Assembly: GCF_035989305.1 (NCBI RefSeq)
Contig: NZ_CP108514.1
Coordinates: 5,932,501-5,996,500, forward strand
Source: Streptomyces sp. NBC_01233
GTDB taxonomy: Bacteria; Actinomycetota; Actinomycetes; Streptomycetales; Streptomycetaceae
Direction of reading: 5' to 3'
DNA: 64,000 nucleotides
The translations under genes were made by a program, and so were the position numbers. The notes under the pieces were generated by a model. It saw only the letters and a program-made list of their open reading frames with translations, was not told the DNA's origin and searched no databases. Below, in pieces: positions 49,179 to 57,675 of the stretch. Each line of letters begins with the position of its first letter. Position 1 is the stretch's first letter.

Positions 49179-50258
49179 ATGTCCGAATCCGAGCTGGACC
49201 TCACCCAGGACGCCGCCGAGCTGACCGCCCGGCTCGTCGACATTCCGTCCGTGAGCGGCGACGAGAAGGTACTCGCCGACCTCGTGGAAGACGCGCTGCG
49301 CGGCCTGCCCCACCTCACCGTGGACCGCTTCGGCAACAACGTCGTCGCCCGCACGCACCTCGGCCGCGCCGAGCGCGTCGTGCTCGCCGGCCACCTCGAC
49401 ACCGTGCCGATCGCCGACAACGTCCCGTCCCGCCTCGACGAGAACGACGTCCTGTGGGGCTGCGGCACCACCGACATGAAGTCCGGTGTCGCCGTACAGC
49501 TGCGCATCGCCGCGACCGTGCCCGAGCCGAACCGGGACCTCACCTTCGTCTTCTACGACCAGGAGGAGGTCGCCGCCGACCTCAACGGCCTGGGCAAGGT
49601 CGCCGAGGCCCACCCCGACTGGCTGACGGGCGACTTCGCGGTGCTGCTGGAGCCCTCCAACGCCGAGGTCGAGGGCGGCTGCCAGGGCACCCTGCGCGTA
49701 CTGCTGCGCACCGCCGGCGAGCGCGCGCACTCCGCCCGCAGCTGGATGGGCTCCAACGCCATCCACTCGGCGAGCCCGATCCTGGCCCGGCTCGCGGCGT
49801 ACGAGCCGCGCAAGCCGGTCATCGACGGCCTGGAGTACCACGAGGGCCTCAACGCGGTGCGCATCGAGGGCGGCGTCGCCAACAACGTCATCCCCGACGC
49901 GTGCACGGTGACGGTCAACTTCCGCTACGCCCCCGACCGCAGCGAGGCCGACGCGCTCGCGCACGTACGGGAGGTGTTCGCCGACTGCGACATCGCCGAG
50001 TTCGTCGTCGACGACTCCTCCGGCGGCGCCCTCCCCGGCCTCTCCCACCCGGCGGCCGCGGCCTTCATGGAGGCGGTGGGCGGCCGCGCCATGCCGAAGT
50101 TCGGCTGGACGGACGTCTCCCGCTTCAGCGCGCTGGGCGTCCCGGCCGTCAACTACGGCCCCGGCGACGCCCTGCTGGCCCACAAGGTCGACGAGCGGGT
50201 CGAGACGAAGGCGATCCTGCACTGCGAGGAACGACTGCGCGCCTGGCTGACCTCCTGA
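49179..50258 (+). CDS. dapE: Succinyl-diaminopimelate desuccinylase
   Basis: 359 residues. M20 metallopeptidase family: VDIPSVSGDEKVLADLVEDAL, metal ligands in GHLDTVPIADN and CGTTDMKSG, FYDQEEVAADLNGLG with the catalytic Glu, and GERAHSARSWMGSNAIH for the dimerisation lid. It hydrolyses N-succinyl-LL-diaminopimelate to LL-diaminopimelate, the precursor of lysine and of the LL-DAP in the Streptomyces cell wall. It works two steps downstream of DapD and one after DapC. Confidence 0.96.
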   Translation: MSESELDLTQDAAELTARLVDIPSVSGDEKVLADLVEDALRGLPHLTVDRFGNNVVARTHLGRAERVVLAGHLDTVPIADNVPSRLDENDVLWGCGTTDMKSGVAVQLRIAATVPEPNRDLTFVFYDQEEVAADLNGLGKVAEAHPDWLTGDFAVLLEPSNAEVEGGCQGTLRVLLRTAGERAHSARSWMGSNAIHSASPILARLAAYEPRKPVIDGLEYHEGLNAVRIEGGVANNVIPDACTVTVNFRYAPDRSEADALAHVREVFADCDIAEFVVDDSSGGALPGLSHPAAAAFMEAVGGRAMPKFGWTDVSRFSALGVPAVNYGPGDALLAHKVDERVETKAILHCEERLRAWLTS

Positions 50259-50322
50259 ATTCCGCTTCCCGTCACCTTTGTGCGCCTACCCTGATCCAAC
50301 GATCAGCAGGAGGGAGCACATC

Positions 50323-51081
50323 ATGGGCAACCCCGAAGGTACCGCTCGTCGTCGGTCCGAGGAGCAGCAGCTCGGGCCGGTGCTGAGGAGGCGGAGCCAG
50401 ATCAAGGCGGGCAGCACGACGGACCAGCGGCTGCTGGACTCCGCCGGGCCCTCCGAGTGGGTGCACACCGATCCCTGGCGGGTCCTGCGCATCCAGTCGG
50501 AGTTCATCGAGGGCTTCGGCACGCTCGCCGAGCTGCCGCCCGCGATCAGCGTGTTCGGATCGGCCCGCACCGCGGCGGGCACGCCCGAGTACGAGGCGGG
50601 CGTGCGGATCGGCGGCGCGCTGGTGGACGCCGGCTTCGCGGTGATCACCGGCGGCGGTCCGGGCGCGATGGAGGCGGCCAACAAGGGCGCCCGCGAGGCC
50701 AACGGCATCTCGGTCGGCCTCGGCATCGAGCTCCCGTTCGAGCAGGGGCTCAACCAGCACGTCGATCTCGGGCTGAACTTCCGGTACTTCTTCGTCCGCA
50801 AGACGATGTTCGTGAAGTACAGCCAGGGCTTCGTCGTCCTGCCGGGCGGCCTGGGCACACTGGACGAGCTGTTCGAGGCACTGACCCTGGTCCAGACCCA
50901 GAAGATCACCCGCTTCCCGATCGTGCTGTTCGGCACGGAGTACTGGAGCGGCCTGATCGACTGGCTGCGGGGCACGGTGATCGCCCAGGGCAAGGCCTCG
51001 GAGAAGGACCTCTACCTGTTCCACGTCACGGACGACGTGGACGAGGCGATCGCGCTGGTGACGAAGGAAGTCGGGAAGTAG
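50323..51081 (+). CDS. LOG-family protein (TIGR00730, cytokinin riboside phosphoribohydrolase-like)
   Basis: 252 residues from ATG, with AGGAGG 8 bases before it. Rossmann-like motifs VFGSART, TGGGPGAMEAANKGA and PGGLGTLDELFEAL are the LOG active-site signatures. LOG enzymes release adenine-type bases from nucleoside 5'-monophosphates. The M. tuberculosis homologue Rv1205 makes cytokinins. About 60 N-terminal residues (RRRSEEQQLGPVLRRRSQIK) extend beyond the catalytic core. The place between dapE and folP matches the mycobacterial order. Confidence 0.92.
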   Translation: MGNPEGTARRRSEEQQLGPVLRRRSQIKAGSTTDQRLLDSAGPSEWVHTDPWRVLRIQSEFIEGFGTLAELPPAISVFGSARTAAGTPEYEAGVRIGGALVDAGFAVITGGGPGAMEAANKGAREANGISVGLGIELPFEQGLNQHVDLGLNFRYFFVRKTMFVKYSQGFVVLPGGLGTLDELFEALTLVQTQKITRFPIVLFGTEYWSGLIDWLRGTVIAQGKASEKDLYLFHVTDDVDEAIALVTKEVGK

Positions 51082-51089
51082 CCCCCACC

Positions 51090-51114
51090 GGCCCGGGCCC
51101 CTGCGGCCCGGGCC
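51090..51114 (+). terminator. Terminator after the LOG gene
   Basis: GGCCCGGGCC at 51090-51099 and again at 51105-51114 (self-complementary) form a 10-bp stem, followed by CGTTTCC. Confidence 0.7.
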
Positions 51115-51148
51115 CGTTTCCTCCGGCTGCGGCTGTTCAGGCCAGGCC

Positions 51149-51241
51149 GCGCCAGCCTCCGGCCGACGGGTGGTCAGGCGAGGCCGCGGCGGGCGACGGC
51201 CGGGGGGCGGTGGCCCTGGATCGAGCGGACCATCTCCAGGA
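51149..51241. repeat. 93-bp direct repeat, copy A (duplicated folP 3' end)
   Basis: Matches 51306-51398 with one mismatch (A at 51154 versus G at 51311). On the minus strand it would encode the last FolP residues (LEMVRSIQGHRPPAVARRGLA) and a stop, but it lies beyond the real folP stop with no start. It is a partial-gene duplicate. Confidence 0.9.
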
Positions 51242-51305
51242 GCCCCTTTTCGACGCCGTCCTCGCGCGGTGCGGCGCCGGGGCGCCTCACCGGCTTCGGG
51301 CGGCT

Positions 51306-51398
51306 GCGCCGGCCTCCGGCCGACGGGTGGTCAGGCGAGGCCGCGGCGGGCGACGGCCGGGGGGCGGTGGCCCTGGATCGAGCGGACCATCTCCAGGA
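51306..51398. repeat. 93-bp direct repeat, copy B (within folP 3' end)
   Basis: The genic copy of the repeat: it spans the folP stop codon (51331-51333), the last 22 codons and 25 bases beyond. The two copies are 157 bp apart start to start. Confidence 0.9.
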
Positions 51399-52191
51399 TC
51401 TGCCGGGTCTCGGCGACCTCGTGGACGCGGTAGACCTGCGCGCCCAGCCAGGCCGAGACGGCCGTCGTGGCCAGGGTGCCCAGCAGGCGCTCCTTGACCG
51501 GCTTGTCGAGGGTCTCGCCGACGAAGTCCTTGTTGGACAGGGAGACCAGGACCGGCCAGCCCGTCGCCGTCATCTCCTCCAGCCGGCGGGTGGCCTCCAG
51601 GGAGTGGCGGGTGTTCTTCCCGAAGTCGTGGCCGGGGTCGATCATGATCGCGTCCCGGCGGACGCCGAGCGCGGCGGCGCGTTCGGCGAGGCCGACCGTG
51701 ACCCGCAGGATGTCCTCCATCACGTCCTCGTACGTGACCCGGTGCGGCCGGGTGCGCGGCTCGACCCCGCCCGCGTGCGTGCAGACCAGGCCGACGTCGT
51801 AGCGCGCGGCGACCTCCGCCAGCTTGGGGTCCACCCCGCCCCACGCGTCGTTCAGCAGGTCCGCCCCGGCCTCGCACACGGCCTCGCCGACCTCGTGCCG
51901 CCAGGTGTCCACGCTGATCACCACGTCCGGGAAGCGGCGGCGGACCTCGGCCACGAAGCCGACCGTGCGCCGGGCCTCCTCGGCCGCGTCCACGTGCTCG
52001 CCCGGGCCCGCCTTGACCCCGCCGATGTCGATGATCGCCGCACCCTCGGCGACCGCCTGCTCGACACGGTCCAGCGCCGGCTCGTCGCGGAACGTCGCGC
52101 CCTGGTCGTAGAAGGAGTCCGGCGTCCGGTTCACGATGGCCATGATCACCGGCTCGTGGGTGTCGAACTCGCGCCTGCCCAGTCGCAGCAT
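51331..52191 (-). CDS. folP: Dihydropteroate synthase family protein (FolP2-like)
   Basis: 286 residues from ATG at 52191. Pterin-binding TIM-barrel motifs: MAIVNRTPDSFYDQG, AAIIDIGGVKAGPGE, VISVDTWRHEV, LVSLSNKDFVGE (the usual Lys position) and DPGHDFGKN. It makes 7,8-dihydropteroate from DHPP and p-aminobenzoate if active. Its location beside LOG, DivIVA-like and tag genes is that of mycobacterial folP2 (Rv1207), which did not behave as the main dihydropteroate synthase, so a divergent function is possible. The gpgS gene found next to folP2 in mycobacteria is absent here. Confidence 0.9.
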   Translation of the reverse strand: MLRLGRREFDTHEPVIMAIVNRTPDSFYDQGATFRDEPALDRVEQAVAEGAAIIDIGGVKAGPGEHVDAAEEARRTVGFVAEVRRRFPDVVISVDTWRHEVGEAVCEAGADLLNDAWGGVDPKLAEVAARYDVGLVCTHAGGVEPRTRPHRVTYEDVMEDILRVTVGLAERAAALGVRRDAIMIDPGHDFGKNTRHSLEATRRLEEMTATGWPVLVSLSNKDFVGETLDKPVKERLLGTLATTAVSAWLGAQVYRVHEVAETRQILEMVRSIQGHRPPAVARRGLA

Positions 52192-52273
52192 CCTGCTCTT
52201 TCCTCCTTCGGCGGCCCTCGCGCCTCGCCTGCGACCTTAACCTGGTGGCCGGAGTCTCTCAGGGGAGTTGATC

Positions 52274-52624
52274 GTGTTCTTCTTCTTGATGATCGCGCTG
52301 GTCGTGGTCGTGGCAGCGGTCACCCTGGCCGTGATCGGGGGCGGCTCGGAGGCCGTCCTGCCGGAAGCGGAGCCGGACCGAGTGGCGGACGGGCTGCCGG
52401 AGAGCCGGCCCGTCGTACGCGCGGACATCGACGCGCTGCGGCTGCCCGTCGCGCCGCGCGGCTACCGGATGGCCGAGGTGGACGACGTACTGGAGCGGCT
52501 CGCGGCGGAACTGGCCGAGCGGGACGCGCGGATCGCGCAGCTGACCGCCGCGGCGGCCGGGCCCGCCACCGCACCGGCGGACGTGGCCGACCGGGTCGAC
52601 CTCGGCAAGGGCGGTGAGCGGTGA
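52274..52624 (+). CDS. Small membrane protein with DivIVA-like segment
   Basis: 116 residues from GTG 52274, with AGGGGAG 6 bases upstream; TTG 52268 would overlap that site. One N-terminal membrane helix (FFFLMIALVVVVAAVTLAVIGG) is followed by a Pro/Glu linker, a DivIVA-type turn (LRLPVAPRGYRMAEVDDVLERLAAELAERD) and a short helix. It resembles Rv1209. DivIVA-like segments sense membrane curvature and join polar growth complexes. The stop overlaps the tag start by four bases, so the pair is coupled. Confidence 0.88.
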   Translation: MFFFLMIALVVVVAAVTLAVIGGGSEAVLPEAEPDRVADGLPESRPVVRADIDALRLPVAPRGYRMAEVDDVLERLAAELAERDARIAQLTAAAAGPATAPADVADRVDLGKGGER

Positions 52625-53199
52625 GCACCGTGCTGGCCGGGCCCGACGGGCTGCTGCGCTGCCCGTGGGCGCTGTCCACGCCGGACTACGTCGCCTACCA
52701 CGACAGCGAGTGGGGCCGCGCGGTCCACGGCGACGACGCCCTGTACGAACGGCTGTGCCTGGAGGCCTTCCAGTCGGGCCTGTCGTGGATCACGATCCTG
52801 CGGCGGCGCGAGGGCTTCCGCAAGGCCTTCTCCGACTTTGAGATCGCGGCGGTCGCCGAGTTCGACGAGCGGGACGCGGAGCGGCTGCTGGCAGACGAGG
52901 GGATCATCCGCAACCGGGCCAAGATCGAGGCGACCCTGGCCAACGCGAGGGTCCTCGCCGGCTGGGATCCGGGCGAGCTGGACACCCTGATCTGGTCCCA
53001 CGTCCCGGAGGAGCCCGTACCCGCCCCGCGGGCGGTGACCGAGGTCCCGGCCATCACCCCGGAGTCCACCGCCCTCGCCAAGGCCCTGAAGAAGGCCGGC
53101 ATCCGCTTCGTCGGCCCCACGACGGCCTACGCGCTGATGCAGGCCTGCGGGCTGGTCAACGACCACCTGGTGGACTGCACCTCCCGCGATCCCGCCTGA
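52621..53199 (+). CDS. tag: DNA-3-methyladenine glycosylase I
   Basis: 192 residues from GTG in a GTGA overlap. The zinc-snap residues Cys14, His27, His182 and Cys186 are all present (RCPW, AYHDSEWG, NDHLVDC). ALYERLCLEAFQSGLSWITIL and KAFSDFEIAAVAEF match the family. It excises 3-methyladenine from alkylated DNA to start base excision repair. Confidence 0.95.
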   Translation: MSTVLAGPDGLLRCPWALSTPDYVAYHDSEWGRAVHGDDALYERLCLEAFQSGLSWITILRRREGFRKAFSDFEIAAVAEFDERDAERLLADEGIIRNRAKIEATLANARVLAGWDPGELDTLIWSHVPEEPVPAPRAVTEVPAITPESTALAKALKKAGIRFVGPTTAYALMQACGLVNDHLVDCTSRDPA

Positions 53200-53214
53200 T
53201 CCGGCGCGGCGGCT

Positions 53215-53237
53215 GCCGGGGGCGCACGGCCCCCGGC
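53215..53237. terminator. Bidirectional terminator after tag
   Basis: GCCGGGGGC and GCCCCCGGC form a 9-bp perfect stem with loop GCACG between the convergent tag and enoyl-CoA hydratase-like genes. Confidence 0.75.
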
Positions 53238-53257
53238 CCCGCCGGTGCCGGGACGAG

Positions 53258-54061
53258 CTAGCGGCCGAGGTACTTCGGCGGCTGCTTCGCGAGGAAGGCC
53301 TGGACGGCGATGCCGTGGTCCTCGGAGGCCCCCGCACGGGTCTGGAGGACGTCCTCGTGGGCCAGGGACTCCGCGAGGGAGTGGGAGGCCCCGTAGGCCA
53401 GGGACTCCTTCAGAGCGGCGTACGCGACCGTGGGGCCCGCGGCGAGCGTGCGGGCCACGGCCTCGGCCTCCGCGTGCAGGGAGTCCGCGGGAACCAGGCG
53501 GTTGACGATGCCGAGCTCGTACGCCTCCTGGGCCTTGACCGAACGCGGGAACAGCAGCAGGTCCGAGGCGCGGGAGGCGCCGATCAGGCGGGGGAGGGTC
53601 CACGAGACCCCCGAGTCGGCGGTCAGCGCCACTCCGGCGAACGAGGTGTTGAAGGAGGCGGTGTCGGCGACCACCCGGAAGTCCGCCGCCAGCGCGAAGC
53701 CGAATCCCGCGCCGGCCGCGACGCCGTTCACCCCGGCCACCACGGGCTTCGGCATCTCGGTGAGCGCCCGCACGATCGGGTTGTAGTGGTCGGCGACCGT
53801 GGTCATGGTCAGCGACGTACCGGTCTCGCGGTCCGAGGCGAGGTTACCGATGTGCTCCTTGAGGTCCTGGCCCACGCAGAAGGCCCGGTCGCCGGCCGCG
53901 GTCAGCAGGACGGCGCGCACCGCCGTGTCGACGGCCGCGGCCTGGACCGCGTCGCGCAGGGCGACCTTGGCCTCGGTGTTCATCGCGTTCATCGCGTCCG
54001 GACGGTTGATCGTGATGGTCGCGAGTCCGTCGGTCACTTCGTAGAGCACGCTGTCGGCCAT
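53258..54061 (-). CDS. PaaG-type enoyl-CoA hydratase/isomerase
   Basis: 267 residues from ATG at 54061, with GGGGGA upstream. Crotonase fold: TITINRPDAMNAMNTEAKVAL, AFCVGQDLKEH and an oxyanion-hole loop NGVAAGAGFGFAL. The usual first catalytic Glu is replaced (DSGVSWTLPRLIG), as in PaaG-like isomerases rather than classic hydratases. Substrate is an acyl- or ring-opened aromatic CoA thioester; which one is not determinable, since no other paa gene is present. A 20-bp perfect palindrome sits 33 bases upstream and probably binds a repressor. Confidence 0.88.
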   Translation of the reverse strand: MADSVLYEVTDGLATITINRPDAMNAMNTEAKVALRDAVQAAAVDTAVRAVLLTAAGDRAFCVGQDLKEHIGNLASDRETGTSLTMTTVADHYNPIVRALTEMPKPVVAGVNGVAAGAGFGFALAADFRVVADTASFNTSFAGVALTADSGVSWTLPRLIGASRASDLLLFPRSVKAQEAYELGIVNRLVPADSLHAEAEAVARTLAAGPTVAYAALKESLAYGASHSLAESLAHEDVLQTRAGASEDHGIAVQAFLAKQPPKYLGR

Positions 54062-54094
54062 GGCAGGGGGTCCCCCTTCGTCGCGGGCTTGGCT

Positions 54095-54114
54095 ACCGGC
54101 CGGTACCGGCCGGT
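54095..54114. promoter_or_regulatory. 20-bp perfect palindrome, probable repressor operator
   Basis: ACCGGCCGGT is repeated head to tail twice (54095-54104, 54105-54114), making a 20-bp perfect palindrome. It is centred about 43 bases upstream of the enoyl-CoA hydratase-like start. TetR-family repressors of CoA-ester catabolism use related ACCG-N-CGGT operators. No TetR gene is adjacent. Confidence 0.55.
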
Positions 54115-54394
54115 GCAAGGGCCAGCATGGCGGACCGGACGCGGCGCGCACATGTGATGTGCGTCAAAGAAAGCCGAGGCCGTTCCCGCGGTGCGGCGGC
54201 GAAGTATCGCAGGCGGGTCCCCGAAATGAGTGGTTTTGGTCAAGTGCGTTGCCCAAGCGTTCCCAGCCGATGTTGGTCATCGGGTCCTGACATGCGGGAT
54301 AATGGCTGGGAAGCAATGTGTTCGATGCCGGGTATTAGGCGCCTGAATGGGGCCGTCGGCTGACGATGAGCTGGTTTCAGGAAGGGGAACGAGC

Positions 54395-54562
54395 ATGGCG
54401 GCCATGAAGCCGCGGACGGGCGACGGCCCGCTCGAGGTCACCAAGGAGGGGCGGGGCATCGTCATGCGCGTACCGCTCGAGGGCGGCGGTCGGCTTGTCG
54501 TCGAGCTGACCCCCGATGAGGCGGACGCCCTGGGTGACGCCCTGAAGAAGGTCGTCGGCTGA
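54395..54562 (+). CDS. DUF3117 family small protein
   Basis: 55 residues from ATG 54395, with GAAGGGG upstream. The start MAAMKPRTGDGPLEVTKEG and the core GRGIVMRVPLEGGGRLVVEL are almost invariant across actinobacteria (Rv1211 type). The protein is compact, predicted beta-strand then helix, with no membrane segment. Rv1211 has been described as calmodulin-like, but no EF-hand is visible here, so that label is not adopted. Strong conservation suggests a core role. Confidence 0.93.
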   Translation: MAAMKPRTGDGPLEVTKEGRGIVMRVPLEGGGRLVVELTPDEADALGDALKKVVG

Positions 54563-54613
54563 CCCCCCAAGGACGCTGACAGCACCTCCACCTTCTGCAT
54601 TCTGCATTCTCTG

Positions 54614-54648
54614 CGCTGCCCCGACCGCGATCAGCGGCCGGGGCAGCG
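54614..54648 (+). terminator. Terminator after the DUF3117 gene
   Basis: CGCTGCCCCG-a-CCGC, loop GATCA, GCGG-c-CGGGGCAGCG: a 14-bp stem with one mismatch, followed by TTGTG. Confidence 0.8.
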
Positions 54649-54689
54649 TTGTGTCGTGTTCGAGGACAGATCCCCGCCGGAGCCACGCC

Positions 54690-55307
54690 GTGCCCTTCTC
54701 CCCGCCCGCGCCGCCCGCCTTCGCCGACTGCGGCCCCCGCCAGAAGGCCGCCCGGGTCCTCTCCGACGTCCTGGCGCCGGCGAACCTGGTCGTGGCCCTG
54801 CTCCTGCTGATCGGGTGGCGCAGCACCACTTCGTGGACCGGGCTCGGCTGGGGCCTGCTCGGCGCCCTGTTCTGCGGTGTGGTCCCGATCGCCGTCATCG
54901 TCCTCGGCGTCCGCCGGGGGGCGCTGACCGACCAGCACATCCGGGTGCGGCGCCAGCGGCTCGTCCCGATGGGCCTGAGCCTGCTCTCCGTGATCGCCGG
55001 GATCACCCTGCTGCACGTCCTCGGCGCGCCCCGGGACGTCTTCGCGCTCGTCGTCGCGATGCTCGTGGGGCTGGTCTCGTCCCTGCTGGTCACCGTCGGC
55101 TGGCAGATATCCATCCACATGTCGGTGGCGGGCGGCGCGGTGATGATCCTGGCGCTCGTCTTCGGCCCGCCGGCGCTCCCCGCGGCCCTGGTCGCCGCCG
55201 CCGTCGGCTGGTCCCGCCTGGTGCTGAAGGCGCACACACCGGCTCAGCTCCTCGCCGGCACCGCCCTGGGCGGCACGGCCGCCCTCACCTTCGCGCTCCT
55301 GAGCTGA
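54690..55307 (+). CDS. PAP2-superfamily-like membrane protein
   Basis: 205 residues from GTG 54690, with CCGGAG 7 bases before it; GTG 54651 lies on the terminator edge. Five hydrophobic segments run through the protein. Sequence near the C-terminus (VGWSRLVLKAHTPAQLLAGTALGG) matches the last PAP2 motif (SRxxxxxHxxxD region) in reduced form, with His but no clear Asp. The first KxxxxxxRP motif is absent (RQKAARVLSDVLAPAN). It is probably a degenerate or lipid-handling phosphatase-like protein, so activity is uncertain. Confidence 0.8.
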   Translation: MPFSPPAPPAFADCGPRQKAARVLSDVLAPANLVVALLLLIGWRSTTSWTGLGWGLLGALFCGVVPIAVIVLGVRRGALTDQHIRVRRQRLVPMGLSLLSVIAGITLLHVLGAPRDVFALVVAMLVGLVSSLLVTVGWQISIHMSVAGGAVMILALVFGPPALPAALVAAAVGWSRLVLKAHTPAQLLAGTALGGTAALTFALLS

Positions 55308-55341
55308 CCGTACGGGGAGCCGGGCGCCGGGCGTCCGGCGC

Positions 55342-56004
55342 TCAGCGACGGACGGCGCAGAGCAGTCCGTCGCCCACCGGGAGCAGAGCGGCCTCGAGTG
55401 CCGGGCTCTCCCGCACGCTGCGCAGCAGCTCGCGGACGCGGAGCACCTCCAGCGGCTGGGCCGCGGAGTCGACCGTGCGGCCGTCGGAGAAGACCCCCTC
55501 GAAGCACACCAGCCCGCCGGGGCGCAGCAGACGCAACGATTCAGCGAGGTAGTCGAGGGACTCGGTGGGGTCCCCGTCGCAGAAGACGAGGTCGTATCCG
55601 CCGTCGGCGAGCCGGGGCAGGACGTCGAGGGCGCGGCCGGGGATGAAGCGGGCGCGGTTGCCCGCGAAGCCGGCGGCGCGGAAGGCCTGGCGGGCGAAGG
55701 CCTGCCGGTCCGGCTCGGGATCCACCGTGGTCAGCACGCCGTCGGGGCGCATGCCGTGCAGGAGGTGGATGCCGGAGACGCCGGTTCCGGTGCCGATCTC
55801 GGCGACCGCCTTGGCGTCCGCGGTGGCGGCCAGCAGGCGCAGCGCGGCCCCGGTGCCGGGGGAGACGGAGCGCAGGCCCGCTTCCCTGGACCGGTCGCGG
55901 GCCCATCGCAGAGCGTCGTCCTCGGCGACAAACGCGTCGGCGAACGCCCAGCTCGTCTGCCGGTTGCCGGTAATGACCCTCTCCTGTCCCCATAGTTGGC
56001 GCAA
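55342..56004 (-). CDS. Class I SAM-dependent O-methyltransferase
   Basis: 220 residues from TTG at 56004, chosen on the conserved start RQLWGQERVITGNRQ; upstream in-frame codons have no support and the ribosome binding site is weak. SAM-binding motif VAEIGTGTGVSGIHLL at about 58-73, then LTTVDPEPDRQAFARQAF and YDLVFCDGDPTESLDYL as in catechol O-methyltransferase-like family 3. It is divergent from sigE exactly as Rv1220c is from Rv1221. Substrate unknown. Confidence 0.88.
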   Translation of the reverse strand: MRQLWGQERVITGNRQTSWAFADAFVAEDDALRWARDRSREAGLRSVSPGTGAALRLLAATADAKAVAEIGTGTGVSGIHLLHGMRPDGVLTTVDPEPDRQAFARQAFRAAGFAGNRARFIPGRALDVLPRLADGGYDLVFCDGDPTESLDYLAESLRLLRPGGLVCFEGVFSDGRTVDSAAQPLEVLRVRELLRSVRESPALEAALLPVGDGLLCAVRR

Positions 56005-56182
56005 CGGTGACTGTATCCGCTGACGTCGGGAACCCGCAGATGGGACCGGGCGTTGTGAGGGGTGGAGGCGGGACGAGAAGGGCGGCGGCGGGCAGATCGG
56101 CGGCCGGGACCGCTCCGGGGGCCTAAGTCCTGCGTAAAGATACTGCAAAAATGCTTATCCGGAGCTGACAGAGGGGGTGGCT

Positions 56183-56962
56183 ATGGTAGGGACTCCACTG
56201 GACACCACCAGAGCCGACAGGGGAGGTGCGGCTGCGCCTGTGGATCGTGGGGGCGTGCTGAGACGCCTCTTCTGGTCGGCGGGTGAGCCGAAATCCGTGA
56301 CCTACATTGCTGACCGCTTCCACACCGCCGACGCCGCAACCACCGCGACCTTCGCCGCCGATGCGGGCTCCCAGGCGTGGACCCCTCCCTCGTGGGAGGA
56401 GATCGTCAGCACGCACAGCGCGCGGGTCTACCGCCTTGCCTACCGTCTGACGGGGAACCAGCACGACGCCGAGGACCTGACCCAAGAGGTCTTCGTCCGC
56501 GTCTTCCGCTCGCTCTCCACGTACACGCCCGGCACGTTCGAGGGCTGGCTCCACCGGATCACGACGAACCTGTTCCTGGACATGGTCCGCCGCAAGCAGC
56601 GGATCCGCTTCGACGCGCTCGCCGACGACGCCGCCGAGCGGCTGCCGAGCCGCGAGCCGTCCCCGCAGCAGGTGCTGCACGACACCCACTTCGACGCGGA
56701 CGTCCAGCAGGCGCTGGACACCCTCGCGCCCGAGTTCCGCGCGGCCGTGGTGCTGTGCGACATCGAGGGCCTGTCGTACGAGGAGATCGCCGCCACGCTC
56801 GGCGTGAAGCTCGGCACCGTGCGCAGCCGCATCCACCGGGGCCGTTCGCACCTGCGCAAGGCGCTCAAGCACCGGTCTCCCGAGGCCCGTGCCGAGCAGC
56901 GCGCCCTGGCGGGCGTGTCGATGGGCGCCCCCGGCGCCGGGGGAGAGGGCGGAGCCGAGTGA
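56183..56962 (+). CDS. sigE: ECF RNA polymerase sigma factor SigE
   Basis: 259 residues from ATG 56183, with GAGGGGG 6 bases upstream; GTG 56297 (VTYIADRFH) could give a shorter form. A long N-terminal extension of about 68 residues precedes region 2 ([38 protein letters not shown]). Region 4 is at about 185-235 ([35 protein letters not shown]). It directs envelope-stress transcription. The following genes encode its zinc anti-sigma factor (four-base overlap), an HtrA protease and TatB, an arrangement shared with mycobacterial sigE-rseA-htrA-tatB. Confidence 0.94.
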   Translation: MVGTPLDTTRADRGGAAAPVDRGGVLRRLFWSAGEPKSVTYIADRFHTADAATTATFAADAGSQAWTPPSWEEIVSTHSARVYRLAYRLTGNQHDAEDLTQEVFVRVFRSLSTYTPGTFEGWLHRITTNLFLDMVRRKQRIRFDALADDAAERLPSREPSPQQVLHDTHFDADVQQALDTLAPEFRAAVVLCDIEGLSYEEIAATLGVKLGTVRSRIHRGRSHLRKALKHRSPEARAEQRALAGVSMGAPGAGGEGGAE

Positions 56963-57621
56963 GCGGAGTCAGTCCGTCCCCTGCCGAACAGCACCTGGGC
57001 GACCGGCTTGCCGCCCTGGTGGACGGGGAGCTGAAGCACGACGCGCGGGAGCGGGTCCTGGCCCACCTGGCGACGTGTGCCAAGTGCAAGGCCGAGGCCG
57101 ATGCCCAGCGCCGCCTGAAGACCATGTTCGTCGAGAGCGCGCCGCCGCCGCTGTCCGCAGGACTGCTGGCGCGGCTGCAAGGGCTGCCCGGCGGCGGTCC
57201 TGACGGCCGGTCCGGCCCCCCGGGTCCACCGGGCCCGGGACCGACGGCGGCCGACCCCTTCGAGGCCTTCGCGTACGGGCTGCACGCGGCCGCCCGGCCG
57301 CAGCAGCAGGGCTTCCGCATCCACGAGGTGGGCCGACCGCGCCGCCGGTTCGCCTTCGTCGCGGCCGGAGCCGTGTCGCTGGCCGCGCTCGCGCTGGGCG
57401 GCGGGCTGCCGCAGGAGGCCGCGGACCCGAACGTCCGGGGGGATTCCCCGGCTCCCGCTTCCAGGCCCGGCCCCGCGCTGCCCGCGGCCGACGCGGCGGT
57501 GCGCGAGCGGATGCCCACGCCCGCAGCCGTCCCGAGCCTCCTGTCCACCGCGGCGACCCCGCTGCCGCCCGTGCACCCCACCCCGGCGAGCCCGGCCCGT
57601 CCGGTCTCCCTGCTGCGCTGA
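56959..57621 (+). CDS. Zinc-binding anti-sigma factor (RseA-like) with one membrane segment
   Basis: 220 residues from GTG overlapping the sigE stop by four bases. The ZAS motif is in HLATCAKC (H-x3-C-x2-C), within a zf-HC2 domain at about 5-55 ([20 protein letters not shown]). A single membrane segment at about 132-150 ([20 protein letters not shown]) separates it from a Pro/Ala-rich exterior tail. It should hold SigE at the membrane until oxidation, phosphorylation or proteolysis releases it. Confidence 0.9.
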   Translation: MSGVSPSPAEQHLGDRLAALVDGELKHDARERVLAHLATCAKCKAEADAQRRLKTMFVESAPPPLSAGLLARLQGLPGGGPDGRSGPPGPPGPGPTAADPFEAFAYGLHAAARPQQQGFRIHEVGRPRRRFAFVAAGAVSLAALALGGGLPQEAADPNVRGDSPAPASRPGPALPAADAAVRERMPTPAAVPSLLSTAATPLPPVHPTPASPARPVSLLR

Positions 57622-57675
57622 CCCCGTAGCTGGTTGAATCTGTGGCACATGCGCATAGGTACGCGGGGAGCGCCC

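Noticed and set aside
51149..51330. A second small folP-like gene downstream of folP
   Set aside because: The outer repeat copy has only about 22 codons of FolP plus an unrelated open spacer, with no start or binding site. It is treated as a duplicated fragment.
54395..54562. Calmodulin-like function for the DUF3117 protein
   Set aside because: No EF-hand loop is visible in the 55 residues, so the name is not carried over.
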